Origin: Dickeya poaceiphila
Lineage (GTDB): Bacteria; Pseudomonadota; Gammaproteobacteria; Enterobacterales; Enterobacteriaceae
Reading direction: 5' to 3'
DNA: 64,000 nt
Assembly (NCBI RefSeq): GCF_007858975.2
Contig: NZ_CP042220.2
Coordinates: 744,001 to 808,000, forward strand
Made by a program: the position numbers and the translations under genes. The notes beneath the pieces are model-generated. The model worked only from the letters and a program-made list of their open reading frames with translations. It did not search any database and was not told the DNA's origin. Each line of letters opens with the position of its first letter. Within the stretch, counting starts at the first letter, position 1. Positions 1 through 8,236 of this stretch are shown piece by piece.

Positions 1-1
1 T

Positions 2-847
2 ATTCTGGCGTTAGGTGTTGTACCGCAGGTGGAGCTCAATGAAATCGAGCGTCCTGCCGATGCCCATTTCGCTCCCGGCGTTATCAACGTGATCAACGAA
101 CCGCTGGACGACCCGCAAGGCCTGAAGCAAGGGGTGGTGCAGCCACAAGCAGGCGATCTGGCGTATCGTTGTGTGAAGCGTGCGACCGAATTAGCGATGG
201 CCGGTGAGGTTCATGCTATCGCCACCGCGCCGCTTAACAAGGAAGCGTTGCACTCCGCCGGGCACCTCTATCCGGGGCATACTGAACTGCTGGCGAAGCT
301 GACCCACAGCCGTGACTACGCCATGGTGCTGTACACCGACAAACTGAAGGTGATTCACGTCACTACCCACATTGCGCTGCGTAAATTCCTGGATACGCTT
401 AACCGTGATCGGGTGGAAACCGTGATTGCCATGGCGGATACCTTCCTGAAACGCGTCGGTTATCAGGCGCCGCGCATCGCCGTAGCCGGGGTGAACCCGC
501 ACGCGGGCGAAAATGGTCTGTTCGGCGACGAAGAGATCAAGATTGTTGGCCCGTCCATCGAGGCGATGAAAGCCAAAGGCATCGACGCTTACGGCCCGTG
601 CCCGCCGGATACCGTCTACCTGCAAGCGTACGAGGGGCAATACGATATGGTGGTGGCGATGTACCACGATCAGGGCCATATTCCACTCAAGCTGCTGGGC
701 TTTTATGATGGCGTGAATATCACCGCCGGGCTGCCGTTTATCCGCACTTCGGCGGATCATGGCACTGCGTTTGATATCGCCTGGACAGGTAAAGCGAAGT
801 CTGACAGCATGGCGATCTCCATCAAACTGGCGATGCAACTAGCCTGA
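2..847 (+). CDS. pdxA2: 4-hydroxythreonine-4-phosphate dehydrogenase family protein (PdxA2 type), 5' end cut off
   Basis: NAD-dependent decarboxylating dehydrogenase of the PdxA family. The reading frame is open to the left edge, so the N-terminus lies outside the window; the GTG at 29 is internal. Family signatures visible are [11 protein letters not shown], the substrate loop [18 protein letters not shown], and three metal/substrate histidine motifs ([14 protein letters not shown] and [10 protein letters not shown]). A DeoR-type regulator follows 79 bp later. This fits the catabolic PdxA2 group (D-threonate or D-erythronate 4-phosphate oxidation, usually next to a DUF1537 kinase) better than vitamin B6 synthesis, where pdxA sits with surA and ksgA. 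The kinase would lie upstream, out of view. Family assignment is sure; the catabolic substrate is inferred from context. Confidence 0.85.
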   Translation: MLALGVVPQVELNEIERPADAHFAPGVINVINEPLDDPQGLKQGVVQPQAGDLAYRCVKRATELAMAGEVHAIATAPLNKEALHSAGHLYPGHTELLAKLTHSRDYAMVLYTDKLKVIHVTTHIALRKFLDTLNRDRVETVIAMADTFLKRVGYQAPRIAVAGVNPHAGENGLFGDEEIKIVGPSIEAMKAKGIDAYGPCPPDTVYLQAYEGQYDMVVAMYHDQGHIPLKLLGFYDGVNITAGLPFIRTSADHGTAFDIAWTGKAKSDSMAISIKLAMQLA

Positions 848-926
848 TAGAATTTGCGGTAGGGAACCTGTTGAATACGTTGTGGGGTACACATTGACTG
901 ATACGTTGCGTGTAACTGGAGAACGA

Positions 927-1700
927 GTGAGAGGACAAAGCCGTCTCGATCAGATTCTGGATTATCTGAAAAGCCATAATCTGGTGACGGTGGATGAACT
1001 TGTGACGGTTATTGATGCGTCCCCGGCGACGATTCGCCGCGATTTGATCAAGCTCGACGAGCAGGGCGTCATCAGCCGTAGCCACGGCGGGGTGACGCTT
1101 AATCGCTTTATCCCTTCTCAGCCGACCACCAATGAAAAGCTGCAACGTAGCCTGGTGGAGAAACAAGCCATCGCGCGACAGGCGGCGACGCTGGTGCAGC
1201 CGGGCAACGCAGTGGTGCTGGATGCCGGCACCACCATGCTGGAGCTGGCGCGCAACCTGACGCATCTGCCGCTGCGGGTGATTACCGCCGATTTGCAGAT
1301 AGCGTTGTTTCTCTCAGAGTTCAAACAGATTGAAGTGACGATCATTGGCGGACGTATCGACGACAGCAGCCAGTCGTGCATCGGTGAGCATGGCCGCCGT
1401 TTACTGCGCAGTATCTATCCGGATATTGCATTTATCAGCTGCAACTCCTGGAGTCTGGAGAAAGGCGTCACCACACCCACCGAAGAAAAAGCCGGCATCA
1501 AGCAGGATCTGGGCATGAACGCCAGCCGCCGGGTGTTACTGGCTGACAGCAGCAAATATGGCGCTTACTCGCTGTTTTGCGTGTCGCCGTTGTCTGAACT
1601 GACCGATATCATCACCGACAGCGCATTGTCGCCGGAGGTGGAACGTCAGTTGCGGGCGCAGCCGTTTACGTTGCAACTGGTCAACGTGGCAGACCGCTGA
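927..1700 (+). CDS. DeoR/GlpR-family transcriptional regulator
   Basis: Cytoplasmic repressor of the DeoR family, 257 aa from the chosen start. The N-terminal winged helix-turn-helix (about residues 3-55) contains [20 protein letters not shown] and SRSHGG, typical of GlpR-like proteins. The C-terminal part is the phosphosugar-isomerase-like sensor domain with [13 protein letters not shown]. The frame can be extended to GTG 882 or TTG 894. GTG 927 is preferred because GGAG (918-921) lies 5 nt upstream and the protein then starts at [10 protein letters not shown], where relatives start. It follows the pdxA2 gene on the same strand and probably controls that catabolic operon; the effector would be a phosphorylated sugar acid. 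A short CCGC/GCGG hairpin overlaps its stop codon. Confidence 0.85.
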   Translation: MRGQSRLDQILDYLKSHNLVTVDELVTVIDASPATIRRDLIKLDEQGVISRSHGGVTLNRFIPSQPTTNEKLQRSLVEKQAIARQAATLVQPGNAVVLDAGTTMLELARNLTHLPLRVITADLQIALFLSEFKQIEVTIIGGRIDDSSQSCIGEHGRRLLRSIYPDIAFISCNSWSLEKGVTTPTEEKAGIKQDLGMNASRRVLLADSSKYGAYSLFCVSPLSELTDIITDSALSPEVERQLRAQPFTLQLVNVADR

Positions 1701-1726
1701 GCGGCGGTTTTCGCCTGTCGATACGG

Positions 1727-2293
1727 TTATTTATCCCACTTGGCTTTGGGCGGCTGATAAGACAGCGCCTTGTCCAGCACCGTTTCGGGGCGGTCTGAAA
1801 TGATCAGCATGTCGAGATAATCCTGCTTCATGAAGCCATCCTGAACGGTTCGGGTGACAAAATCGATAAAGCCGTCATAGTAACCGTTGACGTTGAACAG
1901 GATGCAGGCTTTGTGGTGCAGGCCCAACTGCGCCCAGGTCCACTGTTCGATGATCTCTTCCAGCGTACCGGCACCGCCCGGCAGCGCGATAAACACGTCT
2001 GACAGCGCCGCCATTTTCGCTTTGCGTGCGTGCATGTCTTCGGTGATCACCAGTTCGGTCAGCGCCGGGTGCGCCAGCTCCTTATCCACCAAATGTTTTG
2101 GGATAACCCCGGTTACCTGGCCGCCGCAGGCCAGTGCGGTATCCGCCACCAGCCCCATCAGGCCTACTTTTCCGCCGCCGTAGACAATTCCGGCGTTGTG
2201 GCCGACCAGATAACGGATCAGAGCTTGCGTTTGTTGCTGGTAAATCACATTGTTTCCGGGGGCGGAACCGCAAAATACGCCGAATTTCAACAT
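1727..2293 (-). CDS. LOG-family protein (TIGR00730), nucleoside 5'-monophosphate phosphoribohydrolase
   Basis: Rossmann-fold protein of 188 aa, the normal length for the LOG family. The family signature PGGAGTLEE occupies residues 105-113, with the partner arginine in MHARK (R90) and the nucleotide loop YGGGKVGLMG at 38-47. LOG proteins split adenosine or cytokinin-riboside 5'-monophosphates into free base and ribose 5-phosphate. In plant-associated bacteria this can release cytokinins, but related enterobacterial proteins act in purine metabolism, so a hormone role is only a possibility. The gene is monocistronic, convergent with the DeoR gene and separated from the metal transporter operon by a hairpin. 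Confidence 0.85.
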   Translation of the reverse strand: MLKFGVFCGSAPGNNVIYQQQTQALIRYLVGHNAGIVYGGGKVGLMGLVADTALACGGQVTGVIPKHLVDKELAHPALTELVITEDMHARKAKMAALSDVFIALPGGAGTLEEIIEQWTWAQLGLHHKACILFNVNGYYDGFIDFVTRTVQDGFMKQDYLDMLIISDRPETVLDKALSYQPPKAKWDK

Positions 2294-2504
2294 AGTCTTC
2301 CTTCATGTGAACAGAGTTTCTCGGTGCTGTCGGCGGGGCGAATGCTGTATGAATCCGCACGATGAACCGCAGAGTTAACGCGCGCCATCAGCATAATCGA
2401 AACCGAAATAAGGGGCTATCGGACGATAATCGGATTTGTGGCGCGGCAGGAACGGGGGAGCGTGGTGCGGAGGGCACAGAGTGGAGGATAGCTATACGGT
2501 TGCC

Positions 2505-2529
2505 GGTTGCCCGGCGATACCGGGCAACC
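2505..2529 (-). terminator. Stem-loop downstream of the metal-transporter operon
   Basis: A perfect 10-bp stem GGTTGCCCGG/CCGGGCAACC closes a 5-nt loop eight bases past the stop of the solute-binding protein gene. No U-run follows on the minus strand, so it may act as a 3'-stabilising hairpin rather than a strict intrinsic terminator. Confidence 0.5.
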
Positions 2530-2536
2530 TGATGAT

Positions 2537-3415
2537 TTATTTCATGCCGACTGCGATGGTATCGACATTGTGCCTGAACGCCGCGGTGTAAGTGGCGGCA
2601 GGGCCGTTGCTGTCGGTCAGCGCTTCCGGGTACAGCTCGCCGCCCGGCTGCGCGCCGCTGGCATCAGCAATCTGCTTCACCAGCCGTGGGTCGGTCTGGT
2701 TCTCAATAAAGTACAACTTCACATGCTCTTTCTTGATCTGATTAATCAGTTTAGCCACGGTTTTGCTGCTGGCTTCCGACTCGGTGGAGTAACCGACAGG
2801 CGACAGGAACTGTACGCCGTAAGCGGCGGCAAAATAGCCAAACGCGTCGTGACTGGTCAGCACTTTGCGCTTTTCTTTGGGAATGGCGGCAAACGTCTGG
2901 GTAGCGTAGTTATCCAACTGTTGTAACTGCTGAATGTAGCTATCGCCCTGTTTGCGGTAGTCGTCGGCGTGTTCCGGGTCCGCTTTCACCAGTGCATTAA
3001 CGATGTTGTGGGCGTAGGTGATGCCGTTTTTCATACTGTTCCAGGCGTGCGGGTCGGTTACCGTTTTGCCGTCTTCTTCCATTTTCAGCGTCTTGATGCC
3101 TGTGGAGGCGGTGATCACCTCGCCTTTGTAGCCGGAAGCGTTAACCAACCGGTCCAGCCAACCTTCCAGCCCCAGCCCGTTGACGAACACCACGTCGGCC
3201 TGCGCCAGGGTTTTGCTGTCTTTTGGCGATGGCTCGAATTCATGCGGATCGCCGTTCGGCTGCACCAAATCGGTGACGTGTACGTGCTGACCGCCAATCT
3301 GGCTGACCATGTCGCCCAGCACCGAAAAACTTGCCACCACATTCAACGCCTTTGCCATTGCCAGTGGGCTTAGCAGCAGGCTGGACAGCGCCATAATCAA
3401 AATAGAACGTTTCAT
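2537..3415 (-). CDS. Zinc/manganese ABC transporter substrate-binding protein
   Basis: Periplasmic cluster A-I (ZnuA/TroA-like) metal-binding protein, 292 aa. A signal peptide of about 21 residues (MKRSILIMALSS... ending AMA) precedes the mature start KALNVVASFSVLGD. Likely metal ligands are the histidines in GDPHEFEPS (about residue 58) and DPHAW (about 123), plus the SHDAFGYFA and IENQTDPR motifs. The His-rich acidic loop of true ZnuA is absent, so manganese cannot be excluded. It is the last gene of a four-gene operon (small peptide, ATPase, permease, binding protein) under a Zur-like box. A purine-rich Shine-Dalgarno (AAGAGGAAA) precedes ATG 3415. Confidence 0.88.
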   Translation of the reverse strand: MKRSILIMALSSLLLSPLAMAKALNVVASFSVLGDMVSQIGGQHVHVTDLVQPNGDPHEFEPSPKDSKTLAQADVVFVNGLGLEGWLDRLVNASGYKGEVITASTGIKTLKMEEDGKTVTDPHAWNSMKNGITYAHNIVNALVKADPEHADDYRKQGDSYIQQLQQLDNYATQTFAAIPKEKRKVLTSHDAFGYFAAAYGVQFLSPVGYSTESEASSKTVAKLINQIKKEHVKLYFIENQTDPRLVKQIADASGAQPGGELYPEALTDSNGPAATYTAAFRHNVDTIAVGMK

Positions 3416-3469
3416 TTTTTCCTCTTAGCGTGTTTGTCATGCAAAATTGTCATGCAAAACCATCAGGTG

Positions 3470-4324
3470 TCAGCGGCGCCTACGCAACATGCCGCCATTG
3501 GAACCGAACAGAACCGAAAAACAGAACAACAACGTCGTGGTGAGGATTACCGCCGGGCCGGCGGGCAGGTCGGCGTAATAAGACCAGGTCAGCCCTACCA
3601 GACTGGCGCCAGCGCCGATGCCTACCGCGGTCAGCAGCATGACCGGCAGGCGCTGGGTCCAGAAACGGGCGCAGGCGGCGGGCAGCATCATCATGCCGAC
3701 CGCCATCAGCGTGCCGAGCAACTGAAAGCCTGCTACCAGATTCAGCACCACCAGCGACAGAAACAGGCCGTGGATCAGTGCTCGTGACCGGCGCGACAGG
3801 ATCTTCAGGAAGGTGACATCGAACGATTCGATCACCAGCGCCCGGTAGATCAACGCCAGCACCAGCACTGAACAGGAACTAATCATGCCGATGGTGATCA
3901 GCGCATTGGCGTCGATAGCCAAAATAGAGCCGAACAGCACATGCAGCAGATCGACGCTGGAACCGCGCAGCGATACCAGGGTGACGCCCAGCGCCAGCGA
4001 ACCGAGATAGAACCCGGCGAAACTGGCGTCTTCCTTCAGTTCGGTATGGCGGCTGACCACGCCGGACAGCATCGCCACCGCCAGCCCGGCGATAAAGCCG
4101 CCCACACCCATCGCTACCAGCGACATGCCGGAAATCAGGTAGCCTATCGCCACGCCGGGTAACACCGCGTGAGACAGCGCATCGCCGATCAGGCTCATAC
4201 GGCGCAGCAACAAAAAACAGCCGAGCGGCGCGGCGCTCAGCGTCAGCGCCAGACAGCCCACCAGCGCCCGGCGCATAAAACCGAAATCGCCGAACGGTTC
4301 AGTCAACAGATGCAGCAGCGTCAT
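3470..4324 (-). CDS. Metal ABC transporter permease (ZnuB/TroC family)
   Basis: Integral inner-membrane permease of 284 aa with 7-9 predicted hydrophobic helices, for example ALVGCLALTLSAAPLGCFLL, MSLVAMGVGGFIAGLAVAML and VVLNLVAGFQLLGTLMAVGM. The ABC-3 family landmark RRMSLIGDALSHAVLPGVAIGYL near residues 43-65 contacts the ATPase. The start overlaps the stop of the ATPase gene by 4 bp, indicating translational coupling. It carries Zn2+ or Mn2+ delivered by the binding protein encoded next. Confidence 0.9.
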   Translation of the reverse strand: MTLLHLLTEPFGDFGFMRRALVGCLALTLSAAPLGCFLLLRRMSLIGDALSHAVLPGVAIGYLISGMSLVAMGVGGFIAGLAVAMLSGVVSRHTELKEDASFAGFYLGSLALGVTLVSLRGSSVDLLHVLFGSILAIDANALITIGMISSCSVLVLALIYRALVIESFDVTFLKILSRRSRALIHGLFLSLVVLNLVAGFQLLGTLMAVGMMMLPAACARFWTQRLPVMLLTAVGIGAGASLVGLTWSYYADLPAGPAVILTTTLLFCFSVLFGSNGGMLRRRR

Positions 4325-5022
4325 GGCACCAGCCTCAGTTGCGGCGCAGGGGCAGCGAAAGATGAGGTGGGCAGCACGTCGTGGCTGTCGCCCCAGCAGT
4401 GACCTTCGGTGCGGAGCATCAGTACGCGGGGGAAATGGGCTTCTACCTGTTCCAGGTCATGCAGTACCGCCAGAATGGTGCGCCCTTGGTGATGCAATTG
4501 CTGGATTACCGCCAGCAGGGTGCGGGTGGTCTGGGCATCGATACCGGTAAAGGGTTCATCCAGCAGGATCACCGGTGACTGCATCACCAGCAGCCGGGCA
4601 AACAGCACCCGCTGTAACTGGCCGCCAGAAAGCGTGCCGATGTGCGCCTGAGCGAATTCCGCCATACCGACGGTATCCAGTGCGTCGAGGGCTTTTTTTC
4701 GCCATGCGCCGGAAATACGGCCAAACATGCCGCAGTGCGGGATGCACCCCATCAGCACCAGATCGTTGACGCTGAGCGGAAACTGGCGATCAAATTCAGC
4801 CAGTTGCGGCAGGTAACTCAACTGGCGACGCGACGGCGCGGCCATGCAGAAATGACCGCCAAGCGGCGGCAACAGACCCGCCAGCGTTTTGAGCAGGGTA
4901 GATTTACCGGTGCCGTTAGCGCCGATAATCGCGGTCAGCGAACCGCTTTCAAAGCAACCGTTCAGCGTACCCAACGGGGGCTGGCCCGGATAGCCAAACG
5001 TCAGCGTATGTAATGCAATCAT
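4321..5022 (-). CDS. Metal ABC transporter ATP-binding protein
   Basis: Cytoplasmic ABC ATPase, 233 aa from the chosen start. Walker A is GANGTGKST, the signature is LSGGQLQR, Walker B is VILLDEPF and the switch histidine sits in VLHDLEQ. An alternative in-frame start at 5055 adds 11 residues. ATG 5022 is preferred because it gives the canonical N-terminus MIALHTLTFGYPG and because it overlaps, as ATGA, the stop codon of the 34-codon reading frame encoded just upstream. The gene is coupled to the permease by another 4-bp overlap. Confidence 0.88.
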   Translation of the reverse strand: MIALHTLTFGYPGQPPLGTLNGCFESGSLTAIIGANGTGKSTLLKTLAGLLPPLGGHFCMAAPSRRQLSYLPQLAEFDRQFPLSVNDLVLMGCIPHCGMFGRISGAWRKKALDALDTVGMAEFAQAHIGTLSGGQLQRVLFARLLVMQSPVILLDEPFTGIDAQTTRTLLAVIQQLHHQGRTILAVLHDLEQVEAHFPRVLMLRTEGHCWGDSHDVLPTSSFAAPAPQLRLVP

Positions 5023-5123
5023 GCCAGCGCTACCGCCCAGGAAATCAAACCCCATAACAACGCCAGTAAAACACTGGCGATACCCAGCCGGGCCACGGCG
5101 GAAAAAGCGTAAAGACTGGTCAC
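5019..5123 (-). CDS. 34-residue single-span membrane peptide, first gene of the metal-transport operon
   Basis: Too short for routine gene calling. GTG 5123 is preceded by a near-perfect AGGAGGG Shine-Dalgarno (5128-5134) four bases upstream. The frame encodes 34 residues with a strongly hydrophobic core (ASVLLALLWGLISWAVALA) predicted to span the membrane once, after a short N-terminus MTSLYAFSAVARLG. Its TGA overlaps the ATG of the ATPase gene (ATGA), a translational-coupling arrangement matching the other junctions of this operon. It is the first reading frame after the Zur-like box. I do not recognise it. It could be an accessory transporter subunit or a leader peptide needed to start ATPase translation. 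Confidence 0.6.
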   Translation of the reverse strand: MTSLYAFSAVARLGIASVLLALLWGLISWAVALA

Positions 5124-5141
5124 ATCACCCTCCTGTTTATT

Positions 5142-5160
5142 TTAATGTTATAACATAACA
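5142..5160 (-). promoter_or_regulatory. Zur-like operator of the metal transporter operon
   Basis: The AT-rich sequence TTAATGTTATAACATAACA contains the inverted repeat TGTTATAACA and resembles the gamma-proteobacterial Zur box (GAAATGTTATANTATAACATTTC). It lies about 20 bp upstream of the first start codon of the operon, where it would overlap the promoter. This supports zinc as the transported metal. A Fur- or MntR-type site is less likely from the half-site. Confidence 0.6.
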
Positions 5161-5344
5161 ATTTTGGTGAGGGAAGGGAGCGCTAAAAAAGTGCGTTTGA
5201 CGCATCAGGGGATGATGAGTCAGATATTGCAGGGGGAGGCAGAGGGAGAAGAGACGTGGAGTGTATCGCCGTTGCGCCGTTTCCGTTGGGCATTTTACAG
5301 GCACGCGTTACCTTCGCGCGCCTTGCGATCAGAGAACAAGAACG

Positions 5345-6262
5345 TCAGGCGTAGAGCGCGTAGCCGTGTACCGCGAGCAGCCGTGCGCCGTCCAGCGCGT
5401 CGCCATTGGGGGGTGACAACCGTTGTTGCCATGTTTCGGACAGCCAGGGCCGGATATGCAAGCCGATGCTGCCCATCAGCGACAGGCGGGGTGGTGCATG
5501 TTCAGCCACTGCCGCCAGCAGCCCTTCAATCTCGCGGGCGGTCTGTTGCAGCAGGCTGGTTGCCAGCGCATCGCCCTGACGGGCGCAGTCAAACACTGTC
5601 CGGGCGAAGCGGGCGTAGTCGCCCGGTTTGGCCTGCTTCAGCCAGGTTGTAGCGTCTGCGTCGTTATCAAACGGTAGCGCCTGTTGCCGACTGAATGCCG
5701 ACGGCGTAGCCCAACCTTGCCTGACGCCCCATAAGTATTGCAGGGCCGCCAGCCCAAGACGTGCGCCGCTGCCTTGATCGGATATCGGGAATTCGTGGCC
5801 GCCGTAGGCGGTGATGATGTGTTGATGCCATGCCAGCCCACAGGAACCGGTGCCGGCGATGACCACGCCGGCGTCATCCCCCTGATTGACTGCCAGGCAG
5901 GCCCCCAACGCATCGGTATTCAGCACCTGCGCGGCGCAGGCGTGCGGCAAGGCCAGAAACGCCTGATAAGCGCTGCGGTGTTCCGCGCCAGCCAATGCCA
6001 GCCCAACGTGCAGACGCGCACGGTCCTGTTCACTCAATCCGCTGTGTTTCAGCGCGTGCAGCAGGGCTTCGTCTACCGCCTGACGCACCGTTTCCACGTC
6101 CAGCAACAGATTGGCGCGGCCTCCGGCACCTTGTCCGAGCGGCGTGCCGTCAGCCCGATAAATACGCGCCCGGCAGCCGGTACCGCCGCCATCAACACCG
6201 GCGTACAGCGTTTCATCGGCATAAGGTGTTTTACTGGCATCAGATGCGGTGGTTGCGGTCAT
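5345..6262 (-). CDS. BadF/BadG-family ATPase, probable amino-sugar or sugar kinase
   Basis: ASKHA-fold kinase of 305 aa in the BcrAD_BadFG family, which includes N-acetylglucosamine kinases. The phosphate-1 loop YAGVDGGGTGCRA spans about residues 20-32, with the acidic-glycine motif DGGGT at 24-28. Further motifs are ALAGAEH, the phosphate-2 region VVIAGTGSCGLAW and the conserved block YGGHEFPISDQGSGARLG. It is the last gene of the minus-strand operon led by a sugar-binding protein and overlaps the preceding gene by 4 bp. It therefore probably phosphorylates the sugar, or a sugar released by the hydrolases of the cluster. The exact sugar is unknown. Confidence 0.8.
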   Translation of the reverse strand: MTATTASDASKTPYADETLYAGVDGGGTGCRARIYRADGTPLGQGAGGRANLLLDVETVRQAVDEALLHALKHSGLSEQDRARLHVGLALAGAEHRSAYQAFLALPHACAAQVLNTDALGACLAVNQGDDAGVVIAGTGSCGLAWHQHIITAYGGHEFPISDQGSGARLGLAALQYLWGVRQGWATPSAFSRQQALPFDNDADATTWLKQAKPGDYARFARTVFDCARQGDALATSLLQQTAREIEGLLAAVAEHAPPRLSLMGSIGLHIRPWLSETWQQRLSPPNGDALDGARLLAVHGYALYA

Positions 6263-6807
6263 AAGCGGCTCTCCTGAGCAAGATAGGGGAGACAGGCCGC
6301 CGCCAGCGCGCCGCTAAAGCAGACTTGTTCCAGCGGGGGCGCTTCGGGCACCCTTAGCAGCGCCGCCAGTTCACCGGCGCAGCGTTGCAGCAGCGGCACC
6401 GCCAGTGCGTCGTCCGGCTGCGCGAGAATGTCGGCGGCCAGCGCGGCGTAATCATCGGCCTGCGCCAGCTTCGACCAGTCCACCACCTGTTCAATGTGGT
6501 GGTTGAAACGGGCAAACAAGGTATCAGCTAGTGGCGTCAGCGGCGTTATGCCTTCCACCGCCTGTAGCATCGCCTGCACGCCCCACAGCCCAAGCCGTGC
6601 CTGACTGGCCGGGTCGCCCACCGGAAACAGGTTGCCGCCATAGCGTTGCAGCCGTCCCTGCCGCCAGCACAACAACCGGGTGAAGGTGCCGGTGACGACC
6701 AGAAAACGGTCTTCATCCGGCCAGCGTTGCTGGCAGACGGCATTTTCCGTCTGCCAGTCAAACGGGGCGTCGCCATCGAAAGGTAGATGAATCAGCGGGT
6801 GTTCCAT
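6259..6807 (-). CDS. Half-length BadF-like protein lacking the ATP-binding N-terminal half
   Basis: Short protein of 182 aa, not recognisable as a complete enzyme. Its middle (VVTGTFTRLLCW, then RYGGNLFPVGDPASQARLG) aligns by eye with the second half of the neighbouring BadF kinase (VIAGTGSCGLAW, then YGGHEFPISDQGSGARLG). The helical tail (WSKLAQADDYAALAADILAQ) matches the kinase's WLKQAKPGDYARFARTVFDC. The N-terminal domain with DGGGT is missing. It is translationally coupled to the kinase (ATGA overlap) and directly follows the sugar-binding protein gene, so it has been kept in the operon. It may be a degenerate subunit or regulator; catalysis alone seems unlikely. Confidence 0.6.
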   Translation of the reverse strand: MEHPLIHLPFDGDAPFDWQTENAVCQQRWPDEDRFLVVTGTFTRLLCWRQGRLQRYGGNLFPVGDPASQARLGLWGVQAMLQAVEGITPLTPLADTLFARFNHHIEQVVDWSKLAQADDYAALAADILAQPDDALAVPLLQRCAGELAALLRVPEAPPLEQVCFSGALAAACLPYLAQESRL

Positions 6808-6816
6808 ACCGTTGCG

Positions 6817-8124
6817 TTACTGGGCTTTCTGCTGTTGCCGGTTGGCGACGATGGTTTGATTGAGCCGTTTCACGTCGTTTTCCGTCAGGCGCAGGAACTC
6901 GTCATACGACACCTGATTGTTCAGGTACTGGGTAAAACGGGTCAGGATGATCGGGTAAAGCTCGTTGCCGCCCAGACTTTCCATTTTTTCCCAATCGAAC
7001 ACATAAGCCGGGATCTTGGCTATCTCGGCGCGGGCGGTGTTCAACCCGTCGATAACGTGCTGATCTTTAGTCTGGTAGTGCAGATCCGGAATATCGGCGC
7101 CGACGATGATGTTGAAGTGCTCGGCGATTTCACGCTGGATAGCGTCGCTGCCCAGCCATTCCATGAACTCCGCCACTTCTTTCGGGTGCTTGCTGGTTTT
7201 GAACGGCATGATGAAGGTGGCGCCGCCCATCGAAATGCATTTTTCCTTGCAGGGAGCGGGCAGCATTTTCCAGTCGAAACCGTTGCCAATCTGCTTGCTG
7301 AACTGGTTCAACTGCCAGTTGCCGGAAAAATAGGTGACGATGTTGCCATTCACAAAGTCGTCCGCCATGCTCTTGTACTGACCGCCGCCGGCGGCGCCCC
7401 ACATTTCACGCGGGAAAATCCCCTCGTCTGACCAACGTTTCAGGTCTTTGATCCACGCCTGCGCAGCGGCGTCCGGGAAATTAATCTGGCCGTCTTTGTC
7501 GTAGCGCGTGCCGTAGGAGTATGCCGGGCCGGAGAAGCGAAAACCGCTGCGGTCGATGGTAAAGGGAATGGCGACGCCGGTTTTGGCTGCAACCTGTTTC
7601 GACGCCTGCATCAGTTGTTCCAGGGTATAACCCGGTTGCGGCAGCGGCACGCCGGCTTGCTGGAATAACGTCACGTTGACGAACGGCAGGTCGGCAGTCC
7701 AGGAGGCGACAAAGCCGGGCAGCGCGTTATCCTTGTGTACCCCTTTGATGCGCATAATTTTTTCAATGCCGGCGCCGTAGCGTTTTTCAAACCCGGCAGG
7801 GTCGGCCAGATAAGGGCGCAGGTCGAGGGTGTAGGAGAGCAGGCCCATCTGGGTGGTTTTAGCGATATCCGGTCCCAGACCGGCTGCCAGTTGCATCGGC
7901 AGTTGGGTTTGCAACGCGTTATAGCCGGTGCTGACGAAATTCACGTCAATATGATCGTTGTTTTGTGAAAACGTCTTCACCTTCTGTTCCATAAAATGGA
8001 CCAGTTCCGGGTCGTCGTCGCTGTATAAAAAAGTAATTTGTGTTTTGGCGGCAATGGTGTTGCTGCTGGCAAAAGCGCCCAGCGTCATGAAGGATAATAA
8101 CAGCGCGTGCTGATAGCGATTCAT
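6817..8124 (-). CDS. Carbohydrate ABC transporter substrate-binding protein (family 1)
   Basis: Periplasmic extracellular solute-binding protein family 1, 435 aa from ATG 8124. A signal peptide MNRYQHALLLSFMTLGAFAS ends near AA-KTQITFLYS. Family features include LPMQLAAGLGPDIAKT, a sequence like YSYGTRYDKDGQINFPD, and ATFIMPFKTSKHPKEVAEFMEWL near the C-terminus. A longer frame begins at 8169, but the ATG ATG pair at 8127/8124 follows GGGAG at suitable distance. It is the first gene of the minus-strand arm. Its permeases and ATPase are on the divergent plus-strand arm, so the two arms form one uptake system. Two ERIC sequences occupy its upstream region. Confidence 0.85.
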   Translation of the reverse strand: MNRYQHALLLSFMTLGAFASSNTIAAKTQITFLYSDDDPELVHFMEQKVKTFSQNNDHIDVNFVSTGYNALQTQLPMQLAAGLGPDIAKTTQMGLLSYTLDLRPYLADPAGFEKRYGAGIEKIMRIKGVHKDNALPGFVASWTADLPFVNVTLFQQAGVPLPQPGYTLEQLMQASKQVAAKTGVAIPFTIDRSGFRFSGPAYSYGTRYDKDGQINFPDAAAQAWIKDLKRWSDEGIFPREMWGAAGGGQYKSMADDFVNGNIVTYFSGNWQLNQFSKQIGNGFDWKMLPAPCKEKCISMGGATFIMPFKTSKHPKEVAEFMEWLGSDAIQREIAEHFNIIVGADIPDLHYQTKDQHVIDGLNTARAEIAKIPAYVFDWEKMESLGGNELYPIILTRFTQYLNNQVSYDEFLRLTENDVKRLNQTIVANRQQQKAQ

Positions 8125-8157
8125 CATTTTCTCCCACCCATTATGGTTCTGGATATA

Positions 8158-8219
8158 TATACCCGTCATACTTCAAGTTGCAGGTGCGTTGGCATTATTA
8201 CGCTATTACTTCGGGTATA
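8158..8219 (-). repeat. Internally deleted ERIC element
   Basis: A 62-bp sequence that begins exactly like the full ERIC at 8237 (TATACCCGTCATACTTCAAG) and ends with its other terminus (GGGTATA), but lacks the central half. Both ends are retained, so it is a deletion derivative. It lies between the solute-binding protein gene and a full-length copy in the same orientation. Confidence 0.75.
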
Positions 8220-8236
8220 TTCGACAATCCCTGATG

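Noticed and set aside
191..838. Long antisense frame over pdxA2
   Set aside because: It mirrors codon structure of the real gene on the other strand; no ribosome site or family resemblance. The same applies to the long frames antisense to the 821-aa gene (10510-11757), the permeases (13927-15030), uvrA (20012-21259), the phosphonate-type binding protein (51715-53001) and others.
5164..5652. Plus-strand frame starting beside the Zur box
   Set aside because: It runs into the antisense of the BadF kinase gene and is arginine-rich shadow translation; the first 180 bp have no recognisable gene.
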